DNA from: Streptomyces griseoluteus
Lineage (GTDB): Bacteria > Actinomycetota > Actinomycetes > Streptomycetales > Streptomycetaceae
Direction of reading: 5' to 3'
Length of the DNA: 64,000 nt
Assembly (NCBI GenBank): GCA_000717735.1
Contig: JOBE01000035.1
Location: forward strand, 1-64,000
This document shows, in pieces, positions 56,944 through 64,000 of this stretch. The position numbers and the translations under genes were made by a program. Under the pieces are notes generated by a model. It saw only the letters and a list, made by a program, of their open reading frames with translations. It searched no databases and was not told the DNA's origin. Numbering within the stretch: position 1 is the first letter of the stretch; each line of letters begins with the position of its first letter.

Positions 56944-57141
56944 CGGCTCCGTCGGGACCTCTCTGCCGACGCCGGCCAGGACAGGACGGGCCGGCCGGAG
57001 ACCCGTCGGCGCGCATGGGCCGCTTCGATCGGGCTCGTCGTCGTCCTCTCCGCCGTCTCGTTCCTCACGCTGCCCGCCGCGGAGGACATCACGGGCGAGT
57101 GGGCAGTCGACCGCGGCTGGGTCGGCGGCCAGCAGCCGTGA
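56944..57141 (+). pseudogene. C-terminal fragment of a small membrane protein
   Basis: In another frame from the sigma fragment: RLRRDLSADAGQ...RRRAWAASIGLVVVLSAVSFLTLPAAEDITGEWAVDRGWVGGQQP, then TGA. It has one membrane helix and protein-like codon use but no start, so it looks like the 3' end of a third gene fused at a deletion joint. Family unknown. Confidence 0.45.
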
Positions 57142-57228
57142 CCGTCTCCAGAGGGATGACCTGGTGGCCCGGCCGTCGACGAGCCCGTCGGGACGCCCGG
57201 CACGGCGAACCGCGGCTACCCAGCGGCA

Positions 57229-57272
57229 CCGGGACCAGGGTCCGCAACTGGACCGGTAGCGCCTGGTCCCGG
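57229..57272. repeat. 11-bp inverted repeat
   Basis: CCGGGACCAGG (57229-57239) and CCTGGTCCCGG (57262-57272). It lies in the 375-bp gap 57142-57516, which has no gene. Confidence 0.55.
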
Positions 57273-57288
57273 CTCTGGGCCTGGACCG

Positions 57289-57336
57289 CGGTTCAGGTGG
57301 GTGGCGGGACGGACGGCCTGCCACCCACCTGAACCG
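57289..57336. terminator. Strong hairpin, 17-bp perfect stem
   Basis: CGGTTCAGGTGGGTGGC (57289-57305) and its complement (57320-57336) with a 14-nt loop. It may end transcription from the MFS operon (minus strand) or from the scarred genes. The rest of the gap 57337-57516 shows nothing clear. Confidence 0.75.
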
Positions 57337-57516
57337 GCACTGCCACGCGTCGAGGATCTCGGTCGATGCCGGTCATGGAAGCGGTCCTCGACGGTGGCGC
57401 TGTTGTCGGTCGTGAGCGGGGTCGGTGAGCGGTGGGACGTCATCCTGCCGGCGCGTGCGGCCACGCCGGCGCGAACTCGACAGAAGCCCGAAGTCCGCGA
57501 TCGCGGAACGTAGCGT

Positions 57517-59004
57517 TCAAGCCGCCCGCCTGGGGCCCGGCGTGGCCGTACCGCCCGTCGTACGCACGCCGGAGCCGAGGCCCTCCGTCGCATCCGGAGC
57601 ATGCGCCTCACGACCGGTCAGCATCTGGAGGATCAGAGCGCCCACGCACAGCAGCGCGCTCAGCCCCCAGATCGTCAGATACGCGGAGAGCGCTGGGACC
57701 TCCGTACCCCCGACGACAAGCGAGCCGAGGACGACCGCCGCGCCCGCGCCCGCGACACTGCCGCCCAGGGTCTTCAGGTTGTTGTAGACGGCGGTCGCAC
57801 TCGCCGTCCGGTCCGTGGCGCTGCGTTCCACGATCAGAGTGGGCAGGCCGCCCAAGGCCAGGCCCATGCCGAAGCCGGCGACGGCGGATGCCAGGGCGAA
57901 CAGTGGCAGAGCGGTGTGAGCGGCGATCAGCCCCCCGTTCCCCGCCGCCATCAGTGCGAAGGAGAGCAGCAGCACACGACGGTAGCCCGTTCGGGCCGCC
58001 ACCCGGGCCACGAGGCTCGCCCCGGCGAAGGCCAGCACATGCGGCACCGCGCCCCACGCGCTGATCTCCCAGGTGGTGAGCCCGAACCCGTACCCCTCGT
58101 CGGCCGTGGACGCGGCCAGATACGAGATGCCGACCGCCTGCCCGCCCAGCATCACCGCGCCGAAAAGGAAACCTGAGACGTAGTAGGGCGCGGACTGGCG
58201 GCGGGCCACAGCCCGGACGTCGACCAGGGCGTGTGGCCGGTCCCGTTCGAGCCGGACCCACCAGGCGAGCAGGGCCAGGGAGAGCACCAGACCGCCCAGG
58301 GTGAGCGGAGAGGTCCAGCCCCAGGTCGCGCCGCGCGCCGTCGTGCCGAGGAACAGCAGCAGCGAGAGCCCGAGCAGCAGCGCCCCCGACCAGTCCATCC
58401 GGCCCGGTGCACGCGTCCGGGACTCCGGGATCGCGCAGTACGACAGGGCCAGGCAGGCACACGCGAGCGTGGCAAGGACCGAGAGAGTGGCCCGGACGCC
58501 ACCGGTGAGTGCGAGCAGGGGGCCCACCAGAGCGTGCCCGAGAAGCGAGCCGAGGGTGAGCGCGCCGACAAGCAGCCCCACCGCCCGTCGCCCGCCCTCC
58601 AGGTCGAGTCGGTCCCGTACGAGACCGATCTCCAGCGGCAGCAGCGCCGCCAGCGGACCCATCAGGGCACGGCCCACCAGCAGCACCGTCAGATTCGGCG
58701 CGAGGGCCACCAGGACGGTGCCCGCCGCGACGCAGACCAGCGCCATCCGGGTCAGCCGACGGTGCCCGTACAGATCTCCCAGCCGCCCGAACACCGGCAC
58801 CGCGACCGCTGCCGCGAGGAACTGCACCGCCATGTACCACTGAGCCTGTGACGCGCTGATGGACCGCCAGTCCTGAACGGCCGGTACCAGCGCCGGCGCC
58901 GAGCCCTGGAGGAAACCGCTGACCAACTCGAATACGACGAGCAGGCCGACTACGGCGGTCACCCGGGTCGCTGCCACCTCCGCCGTCCCGCGCGGGGCCG
59001 TCAT
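57517..59004 (-). CDS. MFS transporter (DHA2/14-TM-like exporter)
   Basis: A 495-aa major facilitator with about 13-14 hydrophobic helices. GRLGDLYGHRRLTRMALV is the A-loop motif between helices 2 and 3; LVGRALMGPLAALLPLEIGLVRD and GFGMGLALGGLPTLIVERSATDRTASATAVYNNLKTLGGSVAGA are drug/proton antiporter-like. Its ATG overlaps the stop of the M20 gene by 4 nt (ATGA type), so the pair forms an operon. Together they suggest export or exchange of a peptide-like or amide substrate. Confidence 0.9.
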   Translation of the reverse strand: MTAPRGTAEVAATRVTAVVGLLVVFELVSGFLQGSAPALVPAVQDWRSISASQAQWYMAVQFLAAAVAVPVFGRLGDLYGHRRLTRMALVCVAAGTVLVALAPNLTVLLVGRALMGPLAALLPLEIGLVRDRLDLEGGRRAVGLLVGALTLGSLLGHALVGPLLALTGGVRATLSVLATLACACLALSYCAIPESRTRAPGRMDWSGALLLGLSLLLFLGTTARGATWGWTSPLTLGGLVLSLALLAWWVRLERDRPHALVDVRAVARRQSAPYYVSGFLFGAVMLGGQAVGISYLAASTADEGYGFGLTTWEISAWGAVPHVLAFAGASLVARVAARTGYRRVLLLSFALMAAGNGGLIAAHTALPLFALASAVAGFGMGLALGGLPTLIVERSATDRTASATAVYNNLKTLGGSVAGAGAAVVLGSLVVGGTEVPALSAYLTIWGLSALLCVGALILQMLTGREAHAPDATEGLGSGVRTTGGTATPGPRRAA

Positions 59005-60203
59005 GCCGACGCGCCTGCGGCGAGCCGCTGCTCCGCGAGCTCGCTGAGCAGCGCCGCCTGGCGGTGGAGCACCCGGTCATCGAAGACCGCTCGCGGGGAG
59101 TGGTTCTGAGGTGCCTTCTCCACGTCCGTGCCTTCGGGCACCGCGCCGACCAGCAGCATCGCGCCGGGCACCTTGTTCAGTACGAGGGAGAAGTCCTCCG
59201 AACCGCTGGCCGGCTGCGGCGCCTCCCTCACCTCGCCCGTGCCGAACAGCTCGCGCGCCGTGTCCAGCGCGAACGCCGTCGCGGCCGGCTCGTTGACGGT
59301 GACCGGGTAGAGCATCTCGTACTCCACCTCCACGTCCAGGCCGTGCGCGGCCGCGATCCCGCGCACCAGACGCGGCAGCCCCGCGGCCAGCCGCTCGTGG
59401 TTGGCCTCGGAGTAACTGCGTACGGTCGCCTCGAACTCGGCCGTGTCCGGGATGACGTTCTGCTGGGTACCGGCGTGCAGCCGCCCGACGGTCACCACCA
59501 CCGGGTCGAAGATGTCGAAGGTGCGCGTCACCCAGTTCTGCAGCGCGGTCACCATCTCGCAGACGGCCGGCACCGGGTCCTTGGCGTGGTGCGGAGCCGA
59601 ACCGTGCCCGCCCTCGCCGCGAACCGTCACCCGCAGGACGTCGGACGCCGTCATGACGGTGCCGGGCCGGGACGCGATCCAGCCGCCGGGCAGCCGATTG
59701 GCCGAGACGTGCAGGGCGAAGGCTGCGTCGAGCTGCTTGCCCGCCGCTCCCAGGACACCCTCGTTGATCATCGCGCCCGCCCCGTTGTGCCCCTCCTCGC
59801 CCGGCTGGAACATGAACACCACGTCGCCCTGGAGGCTCTCCCGGCGGTCCGCGAGCAGCATCGCCGCACCGACGAGCCCGGCGGTGTGCAGATCGTGCCC
59901 GCAGCCGTGCATCCGGCCCGGCAGCTCGGAGGCGTACTCCACCCCCGTCAGCTCGTCCACCGGCAGTGCGTCCATGTCCCCCCGCAACAGCACCGCCCCG
60001 CCGGGACGGCCACCGCGCAGCACGGCCGTGACCGAGGTCAGCTCCTGGCCCAGCGTGATCTCGAGAGGGAGCCCGTCGAGCGCGGCGAGGACCTTCTCCT
60101 GCGTGCGCGGCAGCCGGAGGCCGAGCTCCGGCTCACGGTGCAGCGAGCGGCGGAGCCGCACGAGATCGGGCTGGAGTTCCCTGGCGCGTTCCAGTGCGGA
60201 CAT
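59001..60203 (-). CDS. M20 family metallopeptidase/amidohydrolase
   Basis: A 400-aa di-zinc hydrolase of the hippurate hydrolase/N-acyl amino acid amidohydrolase group. Metal and catalytic residues are seen in GDMDALP, HGCGHDLH, FQPGEEGHNGAG and the C-terminal SGSEDFS; the lid domain has RGEGGHGSAPHHAKDPV. ATG 60203 starts the protein right at a TGACGCAGCAT repeat. It is co-translated with the MFS gene and divergent from a tandem Lrp regulator, a common arrangement for amidohydrolases acting on N-acyl amino acids. Confidence 0.93.
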   Translation of the reverse strand: MSALERARELQPDLVRLRRSLHREPELGLRLPRTQEKVLAALDGLPLEITLGQELTSVTAVLRGGRPGGAVLLRGDMDALPVDELTGVEYASELPGRMHGCGHDLHTAGLVGAAMLLADRRESLQGDVVFMFQPGEEGHNGAGAMINEGVLGAAGKQLDAAFALHVSANRLPGGWIASRPGTVMTASDVLRVTVRGEGGHGSAPHHAKDPVPAVCEMVTALQNWVTRTFDIFDPVVVTVGRLHAGTQQNVIPDTAEFEATVRSYSEANHERLAAGLPRLVRGIAAAHGLDVEVEYEMLYPVTVNEPAATAFALDTARELFGTGEVREAPQPASGSEDFSLVLNKVPGAMLLVGAVPEGTDVEKAPQNHSPRAVFDDRVLHRQAALLSELAEQRLAAGASA

Positions 60204-60319
60204 GCTGCGTCAACCTCCTGATACGGTTCCGGCCATCGGTGCGGCAAGACTGAAGCCCTTGCCCGACCAACCGACCCGAATCGCAGGAAACGCGCAAGGG
60301 ACATCGAATGACGCAGCAT
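60202..60319. promoter_or_regulatory. 11-bp inverted repeat straddling the two divergent start codons
   Basis: ATGCTGCGTCA (60202-60212) and TGACGCAGCAT (60309-60319) are perfect complements 96 bp apart. The left copy overlaps the M20 start and the right one the Lrp start. The symmetric placement fits a looped Lrp-type complex over both promoters. Confidence 0.5.
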
Positions 60320-61408
60320 TCCGGCCACGGACCGGTACGGAATTCCGCGCACGGGCCGGTACGGGCACTCGACGACGTCGACCAGGCCCTGGTGCACGCG
60401 CTACAGATCGCCCCACGCGCCGGCTGGAACGAGATCGGCGCCGTACTCGGATTGGACGCCGTCACCGTGGCCCGCCGCTGGCACCGGCTCACCGAAGCCG
60501 GCGCGGCCTGGATCAGCTGCTCCCCCTCCCCCGCCCTCGCCGCGAGCGGACAGGGACTGCTCGCCGTCGTCGAGGTGGACTGCGCCAGCGGCAACCTGCT
60601 GACCGTCGCCCGGGCCCTCGCCGAGCTGCCCCACGTCACCGCCGTCGAACACGTCAGCGGAGACCGCGACCTCCTGCTCACGACGATGGCCACGGACCTC
60701 GCCGCGCTCACCCACTGGGTGACTCGCGGCATCGGCACGATGCAGGGCATCGTCGCCACCCGCACCCACCTCGCGAGCACCGTCTACACCGAGGGCAGCC
60801 GCTGGCGGCTGCGCGCCCTCGACCGCACCCAGATCGCCCGCCTCGCCGACACCAGCACTCTCCGCACCGACACCCCCGTCTTCCCCCTCACCGACCTGGA
60901 CCACGCCCTCGTCGGAGCCCTGTCCATGAACGGCCGCGCCACCTACCGCGCCCTCGCGGACGACTGTGGAACGAGCCCGGACACCGTCCGTCGCCGACTC
61001 GGCCGGCTCTTCGCCGCCGGCATGCTCCAGCCCCGTTGCGAGGTCGCCCGCCCCTTGTCGGAGTGGCCAGTCACCGTGATCCTCTGGGGGAGGGCTGCCG
61101 CAGCGGAGTTGGAGAGCGTCTCCCGCGCCGTCACCGGCGCCCGCGAGGTACGGCTGTGCGCCGGGCTCACCGGCCGGAACAACGTCCTCGTGGTGGCCTG
61201 GGTGAAGTCCCTCGCCGACGCCCAGCGCTTCGAGGTACGACTCGCCCAGCGCGCCCCCGGCCTGGACATCACCGACCGGGCCGTGGCCCTCTGGCCGCTG
61301 AAGCTCAGCGGCCACCTACTCGACGAACGCGGCTACCGCATCGGCGGCGTCCCACTGGACGTCCGCACAGCCGGCGCCACCCGGCGAGATCCGGAGGACA
61401 CTCCCTGA
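60308..61408 (+). CDS. Tandem Lrp/AsnC family transcriptional regulator
   Basis: A 366-aa regulator with two Lrp units in one chain. Unit 1 HTH: LDDVDQALVHALQIAPRAGWNEIGAVLGLDAVTVARRWHRLTEAGAA (about 22-70) with its RAM-like ligand fold (75-150); unit 2 HTH: LTDLDHALVGALSMNGRATYRALADDCGTSPDTVRRRLGRLFAAGML (about 197-245) with a second RAM-like part. Such double-size AsnC proteins are common in Streptomyces. It is divergent from the M20-MFS operon, its likely target, with an N-acyl or free amino acid as the possible effector. Confidence 0.9.
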   Translation: MTQHSGHGPVRNSAHGPVRALDDVDQALVHALQIAPRAGWNEIGAVLGLDAVTVARRWHRLTEAGAAWISCSPSPALAASGQGLLAVVEVDCASGNLLTVARALAELPHVTAVEHVSGDRDLLLTTMATDLAALTHWVTRGIGTMQGIVATRTHLASTVYTEGSRWRLRALDRTQIARLADTSTLRTDTPVFPLTDLDHALVGALSMNGRATYRALADDCGTSPDTVRRRLGRLFAAGMLQPRCEVARPLSEWPVTVILWGRAAAAELESVSRAVTGAREVRLCAGLTGRNNVLVVAWVKSLADAQRFEVRLAQRAPGLDITDRAVALWPLKLSGHLLDERGYRIGGVPLDVRTAGATRRDPEDTP

Positions 61409-61734
61409 TAGGAGTCGTTACGCGCGGCACAAATGGCGTGCAGGGACTGAGGTGTCGTGTGGAAGTCCGACCGGGTGACCTTTGGCCGGATCTGCATACG
61501 ACATGCGCCCGACCGGCACGACGCCGGGCGATGGGGCAGCGGGACGAGCGGTGCTGACCGTGCGATCTGGCGGTCGGGAAACTGGACGAAGGCGGCCTGG
61601 TCAGGTCAGCAGGCTCGACCATGGCATCGTCCCGGTATCAGGGGGCACCGCCGCCTGACCTCCCCGCACACGAGGACGCGTTCGCTGATAATCGCCCGCA
61701 GGGAGCGTCGCTGTGTCCCTAGTATCCGGTCTCG
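61409..61734. other. 326-bp gap without a convincing gene
   Basis: An open frame from GTG 61457 ends in a TGA that overlaps the next ATG, but its product is rich in Trp, Arg and His and does not look like a protein. It could be a decayed antitoxin gene. TAGTAT at 61720-61725, nine nt before ATG 61735, may be a -10 box of a leaderless transcript. Confidence 0.4.
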
Positions 61735-62001
61735 ATGAAGAGACGCGTGCAGTTCACCGAGCAGGTTGCGCGATTCCGCGACTACATGCCGGCCGAGGAT
61801 CGGGACACGTTCCTGCGCCTCGTCGACAGGATCACAGCTGAGCCCGAGGGCGCCGGCAGCCACCTTGCCTACACGAGCGACACTGTGACGCGTGCGGCAT
61901 GGGACGAGCACGTCATGGTCCACTACGTCGTCACGACGTTTTTCGTGATCGTCATCGAGCTTGACATTTACGACGCATCGCGCGGCTTCAACGAGGTGTA
62001 G
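61735..62001 (+). CDS. ParE/RelE-like small protein, 88 aa
   Basis: An 88-aa protein: MKRRVQFTEQVARFRDYMPAEDRDTFLRLVDRITAEPEG then SHLAYTSDTVTRAAWDEHVMVHYVVTTFFVIVIELDIY. Two helices followed by a beta-sheet ending in a V-Y-type strand resemble the RelE/ParE toxin fold. No antitoxin is visible on either side. No Shine-Dalgarno is evident, so leaderless translation from ATG 61735 is possible. GC content is lower than in its neighbours. The toxin call is an inference from shape only. Confidence 0.5.
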   Translation: MKRRVQFTEQVARFRDYMPAEDRDTFLRLVDRITAEPEGAGSHLAYTSDTVTRAAWDEHVMVHYVVTTFFVIVIELDIYDASRGFNEV

Positions 62002-62124
62002 TCAGCACGAGAGGGGGCCAGCCGCGGTGTGGGCACGTTCATACGTACGTGGCTGACCACATTCGCTCACGGGTACGCCGGCACTAGCGAGCTCGTGCAC
62101 GGTAGGCACATCGGAACAGCCGAA

Positions 62125-62160
62125 AGGGCGCCCGGCCCGGAACTTCAGGCCGGGCGCCCT
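62125..62160. terminator. Terminator hairpin of the symporter operon
   Basis: AGGGCGCCCGGCC (62125-62137) and its perfect 13-bp complement (62148-62160), just beyond the symporter stop (62178) on the minus strand. Confidence 0.88.
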
Positions 62161-62177
62161 CCGTCGGGGCGTGCGCG

Positions 62178-63797
62178 TCAGGACGCGGAGGCGCTGTTCG
62201 CCGCGGGTGTGCCGGCCAGGATCGTCTCCTCCACCGCTTCGTACCGCATGCGCTGGTCGGCCGGGTCCCGTTCAGAGAGCACCGTGCCGAGCCAGCCCGC
62301 GAGGAAGCCCAGCGGGGCCGAGAGGATGCCCGACGTGGTGAACGGGAACCAGTTGAAGTCCTGGTCCGGGAAGATCGCCTGGGGCGATCCGGACACCAGG
62401 TTGCTGCCGGTCATGAGGATGAACGCGGAGGCGCTGCCCACGATGAGGGTGCAGAGCAGTCCCGTACGGGAGTAGCGGCGCCAGAAGAGGCTGTAGATGA
62501 GGGCCGGTGAGACCGCGGACGCGCCGATGCAGAACGACAGGGTGAGCAGTGCCTGGAGGTTCAGATGCCGTGCACCGGCGGCGATCGCGATCGCCACGAG
62601 CCCGACGCCCGCCGCGGCGGTCCGGGCGATGGCCATCTCTGCGGAGTCCTTCAGTGGCGCCTTGCGGCGCAGCCCGTGCGTGATGAGGTCGTGCGCCAGG
62701 GTGTTGGCGCAGGCGAGGGTGATCCCGGCGATCGAGGCCAGCAGGGTGAGGAAGATGGCTGTCGCCACGGCCGTGAACAGCAGTGTCTCGACGGTCGTCT
62801 GGTCCGTGCCCATGACGGCCTGGCTGACCATGAGGAACGCTGTCTTGCCCTGCGGGTCGCCGGCGACGATCCCCTGGTGGCCGACGATCGCCGCCGCGCC
62901 GAAGCCGATGACGGCGATCAACAGACAGGTCACGACGACGGTCGACACGGCCCAGGACATCGAGCGCCGCACGGCTGCCGCGCTGCGCGCGGTGAACATG
63001 CGCATGGTGATCTGCGGCAGCACCGCGGCGCCGAGCACGACTGTCAACTGAGTGCTGATCATGTCGAGTTCGTTGCCGCCGAACTGCAGACCGGAGGCGA
63101 GGTAGGCGTCTCCCGCCCCGCTGCCGCGCTTGGCGGCGTCCAGCAGGGAAGGCAGGCTGAAGTCGAAGCGGTTGAGGATGAGCGCGGCGATCGCGAGGGA
63201 CGCGCCGAGCAGAACGACGGTCTTGACGATCTGGATGAAGGCGGTGCCCTTCATGCCCCCGATCGCCGCGTACGCGATCATCAGCAGGCCCAGGAACACG
63301 ATCGAGCCGGTCTTGAAGCCGTCGGCGTCGAAGCCGAGGACGACGGAGAGGAGATCGCCGGCGCCCGCGAGCTGGAAGATCACCAGCGGCAGCAGTGCGG
63401 TCAGGGTGACCGCGGCCGTGGTGATCCGCACGGCGGGACCGGGGAGACGCCGGGTGAAGACGTCGCCGATCGTGAACCGGCCGGCATTACGCAGCGGTTC
63501 GGCGAGCAGGAACATCATCAGGACCAGCGAGAGCACGGTGCTCAGAGCGAGCGTGACGCCGTCGTAGCCGACGAGCGCGATGATGCCGATGGTGCCGAGC
63601 ACGGTGCCGGCGGAGATGTAGTCGCCGGCGATCGCGAGGCCGCTCTGCACGGAGGAGAGCGAGCGGTAGCCGGTGTAGAACTCGCCCAGGTCGTCACGAT
63701 CGGGGCCGGTCATCACGCACAGCAGCAGCGTGACAGTGATGACCGCGATGAACGCCATCAGCGACATGGTCTGGGCCCCGGAGCTGAAGCTGGTCAT
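62178..63797 (-). CDS. Sodium:solute symporter family protein (ActP-like)
   Basis: A 539-aa symporter of the SSS family with about 13 membrane helices. Family signs are SGLAIAGDYISAGTVLGTIGIIALVGYDG near residue 50, AIGGMKGTAFIQIVKTVVLL and GLQFGGNELDMISTQLTVVLGAAVLPQITMRMFTARSAAAVRRSM, the last typical of the cation/acetate symporter ActP group. ATG 63797 overlaps the stop of the DUF485 gene by 4 nt (ATGA), the classical yjcH-actP order. Expected to import acetate or a related monocarboxylate with Na. Confidence 0.93.
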   Translation of the reverse strand: MTSFSSGAQTMSLMAFIAVITVTLLLCVMTGPDRDDLGEFYTGYRSLSSVQSGLAIAGDYISAGTVLGTIGIIALVGYDGVTLALSTVLSLVLMMFLLAEPLRNAGRFTIGDVFTRRLPGPAVRITTAAVTLTALLPLVIFQLAGAGDLLSVVLGFDADGFKTGSIVFLGLLMIAYAAIGGMKGTAFIQIVKTVVLLGASLAIAALILNRFDFSLPSLLDAAKRGSGAGDAYLASGLQFGGNELDMISTQLTVVLGAAVLPQITMRMFTARSAAAVRRSMSWAVSTVVVTCLLIAVIGFGAAAIVGHQGIVAGDPQGKTAFLMVSQAVMGTDQTTVETLLFTAVATAIFLTLLASIAGITLACANTLAHDLITHGLRRKAPLKDSAEMAIARTAAAGVGLVAIAIAAGARHLNLQALLTLSFCIGASAVSPALIYSLFWRRYSRTGLLCTLIVGSASAFILMTGSNLVSGSPQAIFPDQDFNWFPFTTSGILSAPLGFLAGWLGTVLSERDPADQRMRYEAVEETILAGTPAANSASAS

Positions 63798-64000
63798 GCG
63801 CGCGCACCTCCGGTCGGCTGCTGCCATACGGGACGTCCGGAGCGGCTCTGGCGTTCTGGCCGGGGCGCGGCTGCCGCGGCCGCCCGCTCGGCGCGTTCGC
63901 GGATCGCCGCGACGAGCGGGTCGACGCGTTTGCGTGCGATCCGCTCGTACAGCGCGATCGCAGCCAGCGCCACGGGCAGCTGGAGGAGCCCCAGGACCAG
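63794..64000 (-). CDS. DUF485 (YjcH-like) membrane protein, cut by window edge
   Basis: The 68 C-terminal residues are in the window: LVLGLLQLPVALAAIALYERIARKRVDPLVAAIRERAERAA..., followed by a Pro/Gln-rich tail. The membrane helix followed by ALYERIARKRVDPLVAAIRERAE is typical of DUF485 proteins (E. coli YjcH), small partners of ActP-type symporters. The start is outside the window to the right. Coupled by ATGA overlap to the symporter. Confidence 0.8.
   Translation of the reverse strand: MVLGLLQLPVALAAIALYERIARKRVDPLVAAIRERAERAAAAAAPRPERQSRSGRPVWQQPTGGARA

Noticed and set aside
61457..61738. Frame with a TGA overlapping the ParE/RelE-like start, possibly an antitoxin
   Set aside because: Composition (Trp, Arg, His) is unlike antitoxins and codon use unlike real genes here; retained only as a possible decayed gene.

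Overview
The window is high-GC actinobacterial DNA, almost certainly from a Streptomyces chromosome. Evidence for this is the very high G/C at third codon positions, frequent GTG and TTG starts behind GGAGG-type ribosome binding sites, and several lineage-typical families (streptophobe, DUF6777, FBP, DUF1876, Rv1747-like FHA-ABC transporter, SpoIIE/PP2C phosphatase with HATPase, many one-component regulators). It reads as core-to-arm chromosome. There is no phage, no CRISPR array, no rRNA or tRNA gene and no complete transposase. About 55 genes or gene remnants are described, with intergenic inverted repeats that act as terminators or operators.

Layout. 1-8.8 kb: serine hydrolase cut by the left edge, LysR regulator, threonine degradation pair tdh-kbl, MarR regulator with a CrtI-like FAD oxidoreductase, and an enolase reading away from MarR. 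8.8-12.9 kb: TPR-containing Ser/Thr kinase coupled to a DUF2236/MpaB-type protein, then an SDR. 13.0-15.1 kb: two overlapping genes of lower GC that both carry the HxD...H...R signature of AlkB-type 2-oxoglutarate/Fe(II) oxygenases; this is the strongest candidate for something undescribed. 15.0-21.1 kb: SnoaL-like protein, acyl-CoA dehydrogenase behind a KstR-type box, a two-gene hypothetical operon, PAS-GAF-PP2C-ATPase signalling protein, PHP phosphoesterase. 21.1-21.36 kb: two abutting palindromic MITE-like elements. 21.4-27.6 kb: succinate-semialdehyde dehydrogenase, ThuA, class II aldolase, DUF1254, GAP-family membrane protein, TetR. 27.7-32 kb: FHA-FHA-ABC exporter, SH3-like protein and a soluble kinase, resembling mycobacterial Rv1747/PknF. 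32-38 kb: YwqG-like protein, streptophobe, DUF6777, a 56-aa microprotein divergent from a MocR-type regulator, FBP protein. 38-41.7 kb: glutaryl-CoA dehydrogenase divergent from a family III CoA transferase and an FCD GntR regulator. 41.7-50.4 kb: TetR, secreted dipeptidase-like/discoidin protein, secreted beta-propeller, CBS-BON protein, DUF1876, quinone reductase, GlxA-type regulator, DJ-1/PfpI protein. 50.5-54 kb: LysR, P1B-4 metal ATPase and its divergent NmtR-type repressor. 54-64 kb: TPR-free helical-repeat membrane protein, VOC protein, a scar of at least three gene fragments, MFS exporter with M20 amidohydrolase and a divergent tandem Lrp regulator, an orphan ParE/RelE-like ORF, and a sodium/solute symporter with its DUF485 partner running off the right edge.

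How they work together: most units are small catabolic or detoxification cassettes, each with its own regulator beside it and a recognisable palindrome between divergent starts (MarR/enolase, MocR/microprotein, GntR/gcdH-CoA transferase, GlxA/quinone reductase, NmtR/P1B-4 ATPase, Lrp/M20). All functional names come from reading motifs by eye; no database search was run.
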